A stretch of DNA of 64,000 nt. It comes from DASYTH01 sp035762905 (GTDB lineage Bacteria > Actinomycetota > Actinomycetes > Mycobacteriales > Pseudonocardiaceae). Shown here in pieces: positions 50,441 to 58,949 of this stretch (positions within the stretch are counted from its first letter, which is position 1; each line of letters opens with the position of its first letter). Made by a program: the position numbers and the translations under genes. The stretch lies in the NCBI RefSeq assembly GCF_035762905.1, contig NZ_DASUCC010000146.1, positions 1-64,000 on the forward strand, given 5' to 3'. The notes below the pieces were generated by a model, which searched no databases, had not been told where the DNA came from, and worked only from the letters and a program-made list of their open reading frames with translations.

Positions 50441-51481
50441 TTGCTGGACCGTAGGGTCATCGCCGGCCTCGATGCCGAGGTCTCCGCGATCGGCGCTGGC
50501 TGCTGGACCATCGGCGGCCCGGCCGTCAACAACGGCGTGCCGATCGGCTGGGACAACGTCGACCCGGACCTCGCGTACGCCGGCCTGGTGCGCGCATACG
50601 AGCTGGGCATCACCTTGTACGACACGGCCGACGTCTATGGCCTCGGCCGGTCCGAACGGCTGCTCGGGCGGCTCGTGCGTGAAGTCCGTCGCGACTACCT
50701 CGTGATCTCCAGCAAGGTCGGCTACTTCTCCGGCACAGCTTCACACCCCTACCACCCAACGCAAATGCGCAACCAGCTCGCCACCACGCTGGACAACCTC
50801 GGCACCGACCACCTGGACATGTACTCCTTCCACAGCCTCGACTTCGGTGACAACGACCGCTATCTGCCTGGCGCGATCGAGTTCATGTGCGGCCTGCGCG
50901 ACCAAGGCGTCATCCGCGCCATCGGAATACGCGCTCCCCACACCTTCGCCGAGCAATGGGCCACCGGCAGCCGGCGGGAAGCAGCCGAGATCCGCCGCTG
51001 GCTGCACCTTTTCGGGCAGATACAACCTGATGTGGTGACCGCCCGATACAACCTCATCAGCCCGCTCTATGCCGCCGATGAGACCGACATCTTCCGCTTC
51101 GCCCGTGGCCGCGGTGTCGGAGTGTTGATAAAGCAAGCCCTTGGGGAGGGTCTTCTGCTGCAGTCCCAACAGTCCGATCCTCCCCCGCAGTTCAGCACCA
51201 GCGACCATCGCAGCATCGACCAGGCGTTCTCCGCGGCGAGGCGGCACAACCTGTGCGCCCGGTTGGCTCCGATCCGAGCCCGGTTCGGCGACAACCCCAC
51301 GGCGTTGGCGCGCCTGTGCCTGCGCTACGCCCTCCAGCACGCACCCGACGCGGCTGTTCTGGTCGGCTTCCGAGACGCCGCTCAGATCCACACCAACGCC
51401 ACCTGCCTCGGTGACCCGCTGACCGACGACGAGATCACGGAGATCCGTGCTTTGCTTCACTCGAACACACCCGCCTCGTAG
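50441..51481 (+). CDS. aldo/keto reductase
   Basis: 346 residues from a TTG start (AAAGGAG upstream). The catalytic tetrad of the AKR TIM barrel is visible: Asp and Tyr in YDTADVYGLGRSERLLG, Lys in ISSKVGYFSG, His in MYSFHSLDFGD. The C-terminal NADPH-binding strand VLVGFRDAAQI is present. The insertion GGPAVNNGVPIGWDNVD near the N-terminus is typical of the AKR11/12-like group. It is 19 bases after the radical SAM stop. Probably reduces or oxidises a product of the radical SAM step; substrate unknown. Confidence 0.92.
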   Translation: MLDRRVIAGLDAEVSAIGAGCWTIGGPAVNNGVPIGWDNVDPDLAYAGLVRAYELGITLYDTADVYGLGRSERLLGRLVREVRRDYLVISSKVGYFSGTASHPYHPTQMRNQLATTLDNLGTDHLDMYSFHSLDFGDNDRYLPGAIEFMCGLRDQGVIRAIGIRAPHTFAEQWATGSRREAAEIRRWLHLFGQIQPDVVTARYNLISPLYAADETDIFRFARGRGVGVLIKQALGEGLLLQSQQSDPPPQFSTSDHRSIDQAFSAARRHNLCARLAPIRARFGDNPTALARLCLRYALQHAPDAAVLVGFRDAAQIHTNATCLGDPLTDDEITEIRALLHSNTPAS

Positions 51482-51493
51482 GAAGGACGCCCG

Positions 51494-52048
51494 GTGCAGT
51501 ACGTCGAGGTCGAGAAGAAGTTCGCCCTGCCCAACCCGGAGGCACTCAAGGCCAAGCTCGATGCACTCGGCGCCAAGCCCAGCGAACCAACCCGGCAGAT
51601 CGACCAGTACTACAACGCTCCCCACCGTGACTTCCTGGCACCCCAGGCGATTTCGGAGTGGCTGCGCATCCGCACCGAGAGTCGTGGCGCATCGATCAAC
51701 TACAAGCGCTGGCACCCCATCAAGGCCCTGGTCAAGACCCACGCCGATGAGTACGAATCCGGGGTGGCCGATGTCGAGGCCGTTCGCCGCCTACTCGAAG
51801 CTCTGGATTTCCGGCCGCTGATCACGGTGGACAAGACCCGCGAAGCGTGGACACTCCCTGATATCGAGATCGTCTTCGACCATGTCGCCGGCGCCGGCCA
51901 CTTCGTCGAATTCGAGTTCAAGGGCGACGCCACCGGTGTTGAGGATGCATCCACACGGCTGCAGCAGTTCATTGCATCCCTCGACATGGAATTGGGCGAG
52001 CCGATCAACCGTGGCTACCCACACATCCTGCTCGGCCGACAGCACTGA
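51494..52048 (+). CDS. CYTH-domain protein (class IV adenylate cyclase/triphosphatase-like)
   Basis: 184 residues from a GTG 12 bases after the AKR stop. The CYTH signature ExExK is EVEKK at residues 5-9. The rest of the tunnel fold supplies alternating charged strands (EWLRIRTESRGASINYKRW, DKTREAW, VEFEFKGD). CYTH enzymes bind triphosphates in a metal-dependent tunnel and act as adenylyl cyclases (CyaB), thiamine triphosphatases or inorganic triphosphatases. CyaB-like spacing is seen, but activity cannot be told from sequence alone. Third enzyme of the radical SAM operon. Confidence 0.88.
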   Translation: MQYVEVEKKFALPNPEALKAKLDALGAKPSEPTRQIDQYYNAPHRDFLAPQAISEWLRIRTESRGASINYKRWHPIKALVKTHADEYESGVADVEAVRRLLEALDFRPLITVDKTREAWTLPDIEIVFDHVAGAGHFVEFEFKGDATGVEDASTRLQQFIASLDMELGEPINRGYPHILLGRQH

Positions 52049-52188
52049 CCTTGTCTGACGGATACCTCCCGACGGCCAGCCATGACCTCGACCCGGTGGC
52101 CACCGGCTTCCGCACCGACGTCTCACGGCTGCGCTCAAACCCGACGGCCTTATTTGCACTCGCGACCAACATTATTCACCTCGCCCGC

Positions 52189-55100
52189 TTAGGATTCCTC
52201 AGAAGCCCTAAGCCATGCCGACATTTGGCGCAGTCGCATGCGACGAAGGGGCGCTGTCGTGGGGCTGTCAATCAAGGTGCAAACCTGGCCGGCGGCCCAC
52301 TCGCCCACTCCGGCGCAAAGCAGGTCGTCCATTAAGGTGATGTCGTCGTCGAGTGAATACTCCTGCAACGAAAGCAGCCCAGCCCATACGGTCTTCGCGA
52401 GATCTAGCTCACCACAAGCGGCCAACGCGCGGGCCAGTTCTTTTCGCTCATCGAACGATAGCTCGGTCCTTTCCAAGGCGGCGGTGGCCACGGTTCGCGC
52501 ATATTCTGCACCTTCATGAATCAATCTTGCGAGCAAGGCATCGCGAAGCTCTTCACCTTCAACTTGCTGGAGGACGGTGAGTTCGGCAGCAATGTGCTGC
52601 AACAACTGCGCCGCCTCAGGACCATCGTGCTCAGTGAGCGCGTCTAGCGCACCAGCGAACCAATGGCTATGCGGATGCGCCCGTCCGTGCGCCAGCTCAC
52701 TCAGCGTTGCTGATCCCGTGACCGCGTCAATCTTTAGCAGCACCTCGGCGGCCTCCCGGTATTGCGAACGAATACCTATGTGCCGCGTCCGCAATACAGA
52801 CTCGGCTAAACATTGAGCTTCAGCTTGAGCGCCTGCCTCGAATAGATGTTTGGCACTAGATGCCCGGTCGTATAGATGAAGGCTCGCACCTTGGTTAACA
52901 CGTTCCATGATCGATTGAGCGGATGAAGGGCCCTCGACGCCGAGCCAGGCCTCAACGAACCAATGCGCCCCGATTGCACGAGCACACTCCGCAAGATGGA
53001 ATTTAATTCGTTCCACCACCGATGTTTGCGGTGACACATTCGCTACCCGCTTGAGCAGCTGCGCAATGTGCCAGACTTCTACCGAGCTATGCGGAATTGA
53101 CCAGCGTTCCAATACGTTCATCACGAGGTCGACACCGTCGGAGCCTCGCACGCCTAGCAGAACATCTACAGCGTCGAGAATCGCGTCAGGGGGTACATTA
53201 TCCTCGGTTAGGACTACTGTCGCTAGAACTGCCGCCGTGTCTGTGTCCCCGGCCTGCTGAAGGAATTCGGCAAGTCGCACCTTAGTAGAATGGTCATGTT
53301 CGGGTCGATCGACGGCAAGAGTGGCAACCTTTGACACGGCTGGTTGGCCCTGTGCATCCAGCCAGGCGTCGGCGGCCCTTTTCAGGTCGGTAGGCGTGGC
53401 CGTTGGGTGCGCGAAGACCGATCGTGCCATTGTTTCCACATCGGCCTCGAGTCCTAGATCTCGTAACACTTCCGTGGCCGACGCACGATCCCTAGCGTCC
53501 GCATCAGGCTCCACTACCATATCCAGAACGCGCTTCCGGATCTCATCAACGACCGGGGGACCGAGTCGACGCCCCATTGATGCCACTCGCAGCAGTGTTT
53601 GGCCGTAGGAAGACGGAAGTATCTTGCCCAAGAGCTCACCAACTCGCTCACTGCCCGTCAGATGCTCGAGCGCCGCAACTGCAGCCATCCTGCGAGCAAC
53701 GGGTAGGACCGACAAAGACGCAAGTGCCTCGATCCTATCGGCGACCCACGGATAGTCGTACAACGCGCCAAGCACATCGACGGCCTCGATGGCCTGAGAG
53801 AACTCCTCTGCGTTGCGTGCCAGGGCAACAAGCCTGTCCACGATCCGATCGGCGATGTCGTGCCCGATAACGATGCCTTCAGCCATGAGCCGGCCAGCGA
53901 GTAGCACTCGCCTCGAGTCATAGGAAGACAAAAGGCGCTCGACGATAAGACTGATGTCGTGGCCCGGTTTTGACGCCCAGAGCGAGAAGGTGAACAGTGC
54001 GAAGGTGCGTTCTGCCTCCTTCAGTCCTCGACGGATCCAGACCTCCAGATCGGCGAAGTCTTCGCCGATGATGTTCGCGTGCGACTGGGCAGACAAGAAT
54101 TCGGCGAAGGATTGATGGAGGAAACGCAGTTCCCGTCCGGCTGCCACCAGCAGGCCGGCACCGATTAGTTCCTCCCATAGGTGGTCTTCCCAGCCGTCGA
54201 TCAGTTTAATGTCCTCGCCCACTTGCTCCCGGACCCATTCCTGGGCGACCGGCCACAGTGCCTCCTGGCTCTCTAACCGGCGGCGGGCAAGCACCGACAC
54301 GATCTGAAGTCGGTGAGAGTGTAGCCACAGGACGCAGCCAATCCGTTCTGGATCGTCGTGGTGATGGTGACGAAGCTGCGCCACTGTGTTCCTGTTGCCG
54401 CTGCGGTCCCCAGACAGGTATCCGCAGAACCGTTCGTACAGGCTAATCCGGCTCGCGGGTAGCGGTCGGTCGGGTTCCTTCACCGCGCTCACTGCTGCGA
54501 TCGTGGCCAGCAGCGGGTTTCGCACCAGCTCTCGCAGCCGGCCGTCCGAGGTCTCGCGTATGAACCGCTCTGTCTCCTTTGCGGCTGATTCCACCCCTTG
54601 GGCGGTGAACCATTGACGCGCGAACTGCTCCAGCTCGGCTCGACCGAAGGGCTGAATCACGTAATTGCCGACATTGCCGATGCGCAGCGGCGAGAGCTCG
54701 GACTCGGGCAGGATACGACTGGTCACTACGAATCGATAGTCACTGCCCGAACGGGCATGCTGCGCCAATGTACGGATGATTTCCCCGCGCACTCGCGAGT
54801 CAGGGATCTCGTCTAACCCATCTACCAGGATCAGCCAACGAACGCCCTGCACCCGGCCGGCAAACATACCAGCATCCGGGTCTTGGAGAAGGCTTCGTCC
54901 CAGGCCGCGGCTCACGGCCTCGGCCAGCACGTTGCACCACGAACCGCTTCCGTCCAAAGACCGAGCGGACACCCGCAGTGGGGCCACCGGCTCGGTCAGC
55001 GGCGCGTCAGTGGCGCTCTCTTCCCGTAACCAGATGAGGGAAAGCGTCCGCGCCAGAATGTTGCTCAAGGTCGACTTTCCGGCACCGGGCTCACCGGTGA

Positions 55101-55707
55101 CCAGCAGATGATCGTGCCGTTCGAGCGCCTCGGATACCGACAGCACGGGCTGCGGACCTACCGCAGTCGGCTGCTGCTCAACCGGCACCTCCCGCTGGGC
55201 ACCCGTTCCACCGACTTCCATGTCGCGATCCGTCGTGGCGCGAACACGGACCTGTTGGCGGACGTACACCGTCGACAGTGGCGGTTCGTCAACACCAAGC
55301 AGAGTGTAGGGCAGGCGCTCAACGGTTGTGCTCTGGGCTTCTAACAGGTTACGCAACGCTAGTGACGGCAGAGGGAGGTGGGCCCAAGAAGACAATCGGG
55401 GCTGCTCGACGCGCTGCGCGGCCAGCGTTTCCCGGTCCCGCGCCTCCTTCGCGCGCATCCAGACATCGACTACCTGCGCCGGGTTGCGCTTGAGCGCGAC
55501 AGCCAAGGACTGGGTGGACTCCAATGTCAGCAACCGGGTCGCGTTGAACACCCCGTAGACCGCGTTCTTCTCGAACAAGCCCGTGGACAGGAACTCGTGC
55601 ACACTGCCGAACCCGGCGTCGCCCAGCGCCTGGTGGAACCAGGTGGCCAGCTCCTCAAGCTCGGGATAACGCTGCTGTTTGCCCTGCGATGGCCGCCCGC
55701 CTGGCAT
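52189..55707 (-). CDS. NACHT-family STAND NTPase (probable antiphage or signalling protein)
   Basis: 1172 residues from the ATG at 55707. An N-terminal ~100-residue helical domain (starts MPGGRPSQGKQQRYPELEE; HTH-like, with NATRLLTLESTQSLAVALKR) is followed by a linker. The NACHT ATPase has Walker A TGEPGAGKST (204-213) and Walker B LILVDGLDEIPD (about 292-303, with the extra acidic residues of NACHT). A winged-helix/superhelical part contains FLHQSFAEFLSAQSHA, the NACHT C-terminal block. About 600 residues of HEAT/TPR-like repeats then form a likely sensor. Bacterial NACHT proteins are known antiphage ATPases. The effector here would be the N-terminal domain, which is not a nuclease or TIR I recognise. 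It is convergent with the CYTH gene; 52049-52188 holds no gene. Confidence 0.9.
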   Translation of the reverse strand: MPGGRPSQGKQQRYPELEELATWFHQALGDAGFGSVHEFLSTGLFEKNAVYGVFNATRLLTLESTQSLAVALKRNPAQVVDVWMRAKEARDRETLAAQRVEQPRLSSWAHLPLPSLALRNLLEAQSTTVERLPYTLLGVDEPPLSTVYVRQQVRVRATTDRDMEVGGTGAQREVPVEQQPTAVGPQPVLSVSEALERHDHLLVTGEPGAGKSTLSNILARTLSLIWLREESATDAPLTEPVAPLRVSARSLDGSGSWCNVLAEAVSRGLGRSLLQDPDAGMFAGRVQGVRWLILVDGLDEIPDSRVRGEIIRTLAQHARSGSDYRFVVTSRILPESELSPLRIGNVGNYVIQPFGRAELEQFARQWFTAQGVESAAKETERFIRETSDGRLRELVRNPLLATIAAVSAVKEPDRPLPASRISLYERFCGYLSGDRSGNRNTVAQLRHHHHDDPERIGCVLWLHSHRLQIVSVLARRRLESQEALWPVAQEWVREQVGEDIKLIDGWEDHLWEELIGAGLLVAAGRELRFLHQSFAEFLSAQSHANIIGEDFADLEVWIRRGLKEAERTFALFTFSLWASKPGHDISLIVERLLSSYDSRRVLLAGRLMAEGIVIGHDIADRIVDRLVALARNAEEFSQAIEAVDVLGALYDYPWVADRIEALASLSVLPVARRMAAVAALEHLTGSERVGELLGKILPSSYGQTLLRVASMGRRLGPPVVDEIRKRVLDMVVEPDADARDRASATEVLRDLGLEADVETMARSVFAHPTATPTDLKRAADAWLDAQGQPAVSKVATLAVDRPEHDHSTKVRLAEFLQQAGDTDTAAVLATVVLTEDNVPPDAILDAVDVLLGVRGSDGVDLVMNVLERWSIPHSSVEVWHIAQLLKRVANVSPQTSVVERIKFHLAECARAIGAHWFVEAWLGVEGPSSAQSIMERVNQGASLHLYDRASSAKHLFEAGAQAEAQCLAESVLRTRHIGIRSQYREAAEVLLKIDAVTGSATLSELAHGRAHPHSHWFAGALDALTEHDGPEAAQLLQHIAAELTVLQQVEGEELRDALLARLIHEGAEYARTVATAALERTELSFDERKELARALAACGELDLAKTVWAGLLSLQEYSLDDDITLMDDLLCAGVGEWAAGQVCTLIDSPTTAPLRRMRLRQMSAWLRASEES

Positions 55708-55818
55708 ATGTCCCTCGTTGATGCAGTCGAGTTTCTTCGGGTTTCCACACTCTAGAGGGAAACACGCGACGGCCGGCACAGTCGCTCCTAGTACTCCCAC
55801 GAGCAGGCGGAGGTGGCC

Positions 55819-56064
55819 GTGATCGAGTTCCTCGGCCTTGCTGCCAGTCATCCTGCGCTATACGCAGGACTGCTACTGACCGTAACCGTCAGCGGAGTAG
55901 TTCGTCGGTGGATCGCTCACCGAACAACAGTCCGTCACGAGATCGAGACGACCCGGAGGCTGGAATTGGCCATCCAGGGCACGAACTCCTCGGAGCGGGC
56001 GGCCGTAGTGCGGGCATGCGCTCAACTGGCGGCTTCCATTCATAGGATCAGCAGGCGTTGTTAA
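55819..56064 (+). CDS. small membrane protein
   Basis: 81 residues. GGAGG five bases upstream favours the GTG at 55819 over the one at 55813. One N-terminal hydrophobic helix (ALYAGLLLTVTVSGVVRRW), then a basic/charged helix with RRLELAIQGTNSSERAAVVRACAQLAAS. The second part resembles small proteins common on actinomycete mobile elements. Role unknown. Divergent from the NACHT gene and convergent with the relaxase. Confidence 0.6.
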   Translation: MIEFLGLAASHPALYAGLLLTVTVSGVVRRWIAHRTTVRHEIETTRRLELAIQGTNSSERAAVVRACAQLAASIHRISRRC

Positions 56065-56099
56065 ACGCAAGCCAGAGCTTTCGACCCAACAGATCAAAA

Positions 56100-56702
56100 C
56101 TAGCGCGAGCGACCTCCCTTCGGAGGTTGTGCCACGGGCGTGCGGATTGCCGGAGGCCGATCAAGGTGGCCCAACCGGTCGGCCAAGGACGGTCGCGACA
56201 CCGCCGACCTGTCGGCTACCGACGGAATATTGGAACGGCGCTCACGATTCCGTTGCGCGGTGCGGAGGACGGGATGGTTGGCCAGTTCGTCGGCGGCGGT
56301 GGCGAGTTGTTGGCGGGCTGATGGGCGGGGTGGTGGCTGCTGGTGTTCGGCGGCGTGTTGTAGGAGCTTGATGATGGCCCAGACCAGGAGCACGACGGCA
56401 GCGAGTACGAGGGGCGCGGGGTCTTTGCAGGCGACGGCCGCGCGGGTTGCGGCTACCAGGACGGGTAGGACGGCGCCTCGGTGACGGGGTTGAGGGCGAC
56501 GTTGGTGGCGTTCGAGTTGACCGGCTCGGGCGAGGTGGTCGGCTGCTCGTTGTAGGCGGTCGGGGTTGGGGTCGAAGCGGGCCAGGGCGGCGACGAGGTC
56601 GGCGACCTCACCGACGGTGTGGCTCCATTGGTCGCGGTCTTGGGTGGGGTGTCGCTGATCGTTAGGCGTGCCTTCTCGAGTAGGTGGGTCAGCTCTCGCC
56701 AT
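56100..56702 (-). CDS. relaxase C-terminal region in a shifted frame, or separate overlapping gene
   Basis: 200 residues if read from the ATG at 56702. From about residue 25 (DRDQWSHTVGEVADLVAALAR) it looks like the normal C-terminal continuation of actinobacterial relaxases, ending in a membrane-like segment (APLVLAAVVLLVWAIIKLL) and basic tail. It overlaps the relaxase frame by 250 bases, where the relaxase frame itself becomes low-complexity. The simplest reading is a one-base frameshift in an ancestral single relaxase near 56640-56690. Translation from the internal ATG as a second protein is the alternative. Confidence 0.6.
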   Translation of the reverse strand: MARADPPTREGTPNDQRHPTQDRDQWSHTVGEVADLVAALARFDPNPDRLQRAADHLARAGQLERHQRRPQPRHRGAVLPVLVAATRAAVACKDPAPLVLAAVVLLVWAIIKLLQHAAEHQQPPPRPSARQQLATAADELANHPVLRTAQRNRERRSNIPSVADRSAVSRPSLADRLGHLDRPPAIRTPVAQPPKGGRSR

Positions 56703-57652
56703 CCGCGCTGGGTTCGGCTTAGCTCGGTGAGGGCGACGGTGTGGCCGCCGGTCCAGAACAGGTGTGCGGTGCGTGACCAGAGCGGACTGGGGTCGTCCCA
56801 GCGGGCGCGTAGTCGGGGCAGGCTGAGATCAGGGCGCAGGGTGGAGCCGGCGAACCACAGTGGGTCGGAGCCTTCCGGGTCGGCGTCGAGGGTTACTGCG
56901 AAGCCGACGACTTGGCCGTCGGAGAGCCGCGGCTTGTAGCGCACCTTGGCGCGTTCCAGGTGCGCGAGGAAGGCGGGTTCGCTCTCGGCTGTGGCGGCGG
57001 CTTCGGTCACGAGCTGAGTCAGCCGGTCTCGGTGGGTGGGCGTGCCGGACTTCGAGGCGCGTTCGAGTTCGGCGCGCGACGTGGTCTTGCGGCCGGCGCC
57101 AGCTGGGGCGGTGCCGGTGAGGTTCATGCGCTCCTCGACGGCGAGGCACCAGGAACGCCAGCGTGGCCAGTCGCGGTAGGTGTTGGCGATGATGCCGTCG
57201 CCGCGGACGAGGTTGAGCACGAGGTGGACGTGGTCGTTGCCTTCGACGGACAGGCCGTGGTGGACGGCTACCCAGCGGCAGCTGCTGGCGCCGGTCGCGT
57301 CGGGTCCGAAGCCCATGTGTTCGATGGCCTCGTTGACGAGGCCTCGCCACACCTCGTCGCCGAGTTGGCCGTCGGCTCGTGGGACGGACAGCACGACGTG
57401 GTAGACGTGGCCGTTGGCCAGGTGGAGGTCGTGGCCGGTCATGGCGGCGTCGATGTCGCGGGCCAGGCGGGGAAGTCCTCCGCGCTGGCCGATCAGGTGG
57501 GCGAACGCGCCGCCGGTGAGCCACTCCGGGTCCCAGGCGGCGACCAGGTGTGGGTTGGTGTGTTCGTTGGCTTTGCCTTTGCCGAACAGGTAGCGCAGCA
57601 GGCCACAGGTGTTGCTGCCGCGCTTCCCGTTCGCGGGCGCTTTGGCGATCAT
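56453..57652 (-). CDS. relaxase/mobilization nuclease (N-terminal part intact)
   Basis: 399 residues from the ATG at 57652, overlapping the MobC stop by ATGA. The catalytic domain (residues 1-190) has the N-terminal GLLRYLFGKGKANEH segment and the metal-binding histidines in VHHGLSVEGNDHVHLVLNLV, the HUH pattern of MobA/VirD2-type relaxases. It nicks the transfer origin and pilots the strand. The last ~60 residues (from SVRSPTSSPPWPAS) are Pro/Ser/Thr-rich and look like an out-of-frame reading of the conserved C-terminus. oriT was not located; it may lie near mobC. Confidence 0.88.
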   Translation of the reverse strand: MIAKAPANGKRGSNTCGLLRYLFGKGKANEHTNPHLVAAWDPEWLTGGAFAHLIGQRGGLPRLARDIDAAMTGHDLHLANGHVYHVVLSVPRADGQLGDEVWRGLVNEAIEHMGFGPDATGASSCRWVAVHHGLSVEGNDHVHLVLNLVRGDGIIANTYRDWPRWRSWCLAVEERMNLTGTAPAGAGRKTTSRAELERASKSGTPTHRDRLTQLVTEAAATAESEPAFLAHLERAKVRYKPRLSDGQVVGFAVTLDADPEGSDPLWFAGSTLRPDLSLPRLRARWDDPSPLWSRTAHLFWTGGHTVALTELSRTQRGWRELTHLLEKARLTISDTPPKTATNGATPSVRSPTSSPPWPASTPTPTAYNEQPTTSPEPVNSNATNVALNPVTEAPSYPSW

Positions 57653-58050
57653 CGGCGTGTGCGGTCGGCGGGGTCGATCGCGGCGAGGATCTGTCGGTGG
57701 TGGTCGAGGGTGGCTTCCAGGTAGCGGAGGGCGCCGACGAGTCCGCCCGGCAGCTGGCCGGTGGCGTTGGCGACAGTGGCCATGTGGTTCAGGTTTGTGC
57801 CGATCCGGATCATGCGGGTCTCGACGACGTCGAGGCGCTCGGTCCACCAGCGTTGCTCTCGCAGGCTCCAGCCACCGGACGAGCGGCGCAGGGCCGACTC
57901 GATCAGGTATCGCGGCAGTGACAACCGGGCGATGGCGGCACCGGCGACGAGGCGTGCATAGGTCTCCGTCGTCGTTCGTATGTTGATCCGGTGCGGCGAG
58001 CCTCCCGGCAGTCGCCGCTGCCGCCGCACCTCCCTGCTTCGCTCACTCAT
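57649..58050 (-). CDS. mobC: mobilization protein MobC (relaxosome accessory)
   Basis: 133 residues with a basic N-terminus, a ribbon-helix-helix-like segment (HRINIRTTTETYARLVAGAAIARLSLPRYLIESAL) and the MobC C-terminal block RIGTNLNHMATVANATGQLPGGL. It should bind oriT and help the relaxase. Its ATG overlaps the stop of the small upstream gene, and its stop overlaps the relaxase start, forming a tight mobilization operon. Confidence 0.9.
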   Translation of the reverse strand: MSERSREVRRQRRLPGGSPHRINIRTTTETYARLVAGAAIARLSLPRYLIESALRRSSGGWSLREQRWWTERLDVVETRMIRIGTNLNHMATVANATGQLPGGLVGALRYLEATLDHHRQILAAIDPADRTRR

Positions 58051-58267
58051 GGCGCTCCCCCTGGCGTCGTGTGTGGCCACACGATCGGGTGGCCTGTTCT
58101 CTAACTTGCTGCCCCGATCGGGTTGGCGGGTGCTCGCCGCTGAGAATCGCGGCGATTCGCGCTCGCTGCCGTGCGCTGAACGGTGGCGCCGCGCGAACAA
58201 TGCGCTCGACGTACTCCTCGATGCCGTCGCCGTTGGACGACGGCGGGCTCCCCCATGTGTCTGCCAC
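58043..58267 (-). CDS. small hypothetical protein upstream of mobC
   Basis: About 74 residues from the GTG at 58267 (AAGGG upstream). The recognisable part is IEEYVERIVRAAPPFSARQRARIAAIL, a pattern seen in short proteins on many actinomycete mobile elements. The frame stays open to 58507, but that extension is antisense-like and overlaps another gene. Stop overlaps the mobC start region by eight bases. Function unknown. Confidence 0.5.
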   Translation of the reverse strand: MADTWGSPPSSNGDGIEEYVERIVRAAPPFSARQRARIAAILSGEHPPTRSGQQVREQATRSCGHTRRQGERHE

Positions 58268-58310
58268 GACGTGGCCCTTCAGAACAGGAAGGACCGAGGC
58301 GGTTGCGCGA

Positions 58311-58931
58311 CTACAGCGCTCCCCCACGGCGCGCGCAGTCCGGCACGGTCCTCGCTGTGTACGGCGGCGAGGGACGCACGGTGTCCGGCGCGCGGGCTGT
58401 ACGGGGCTCAGCGGCAACGAGCTGACCCGGTGGACTCGCTGTATGAGCGGGGCACGTCTCCGGGGTGCGTCCTGGCGCGCTGGTCGGTGCCACGGGGTTC
58501 TGCTCAAGAAGCCGACTCAGCACCAGTAGTACCACGAACGGATGCGTCCGGCCGGCTGCGGTCGCAAGCACGGTGAGGAACCGAATCAGCAGCAAAGCGG
58601 CCTCGGCCTGACCGATCTTCGCGACGTCGGACTCGCCAGTCTCCAGGTGCCAGGGATGGACAAGTGCGTCCCACGCCGCACGCGTGAACACGCTCTGCGG
58701 GTCGAGGTGCATCAGGTCCTGGTGCACCGTGAACGGCAGATCGTCAGCGCGATCCAGCAGCTTGTGCCGTATCGGGTGGTTGCCGGCAAGGCGCGCTCTC
58801 GCGCTCCGATCACGCTCGACGAACGCCTGGAAGCCCGCGACCAGAGCACGTGATGCCTCTTCCGGGTGAACCTCCCGGAGGGCTTGACGTATGTCGCGTG
58901 CCGAGTAGCAGTAGCGCCACCCATCCCCCAT
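58311..58931 (-). CDS. hypothetical protein next to the integrase
   Basis: 206 residues (starts MGDGWRYCYSARDIRQALREVHPEE). Residues 1-145 look like a folded helical domain with several conserved-looking Trp/His (WDALVHPWHLE). The last 60 are Pro/Thr/Arg-rich. No recognised domain. It begins 18 bases after the integrase stop in the same direction, so it could be co-expressed with it. Recombination directionality factors of serine integrases are diverse and are sometimes placed this way, but that role is only a guess. Confidence 0.6.
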   Translation of the reverse strand: MGDGWRYCYSARDIRQALREVHPEEASRALVAGFQAFVERDRSARARLAGNHPIRHKLLDRADDLPFTVHQDLMHLDPQSVFTRAAWDALVHPWHLETGESDVAKIGQAEAALLLIRFLTVLATAAGRTHPFVVLLVLSRLLEQNPVAPTSAPGRTPETCPAHTASPPGQLVAAEPRTARAPDTVRPSPPYTARTVPDCARRGGAL

Positions 58932-58949
58932 GAGACCAGGGTAGACGGC

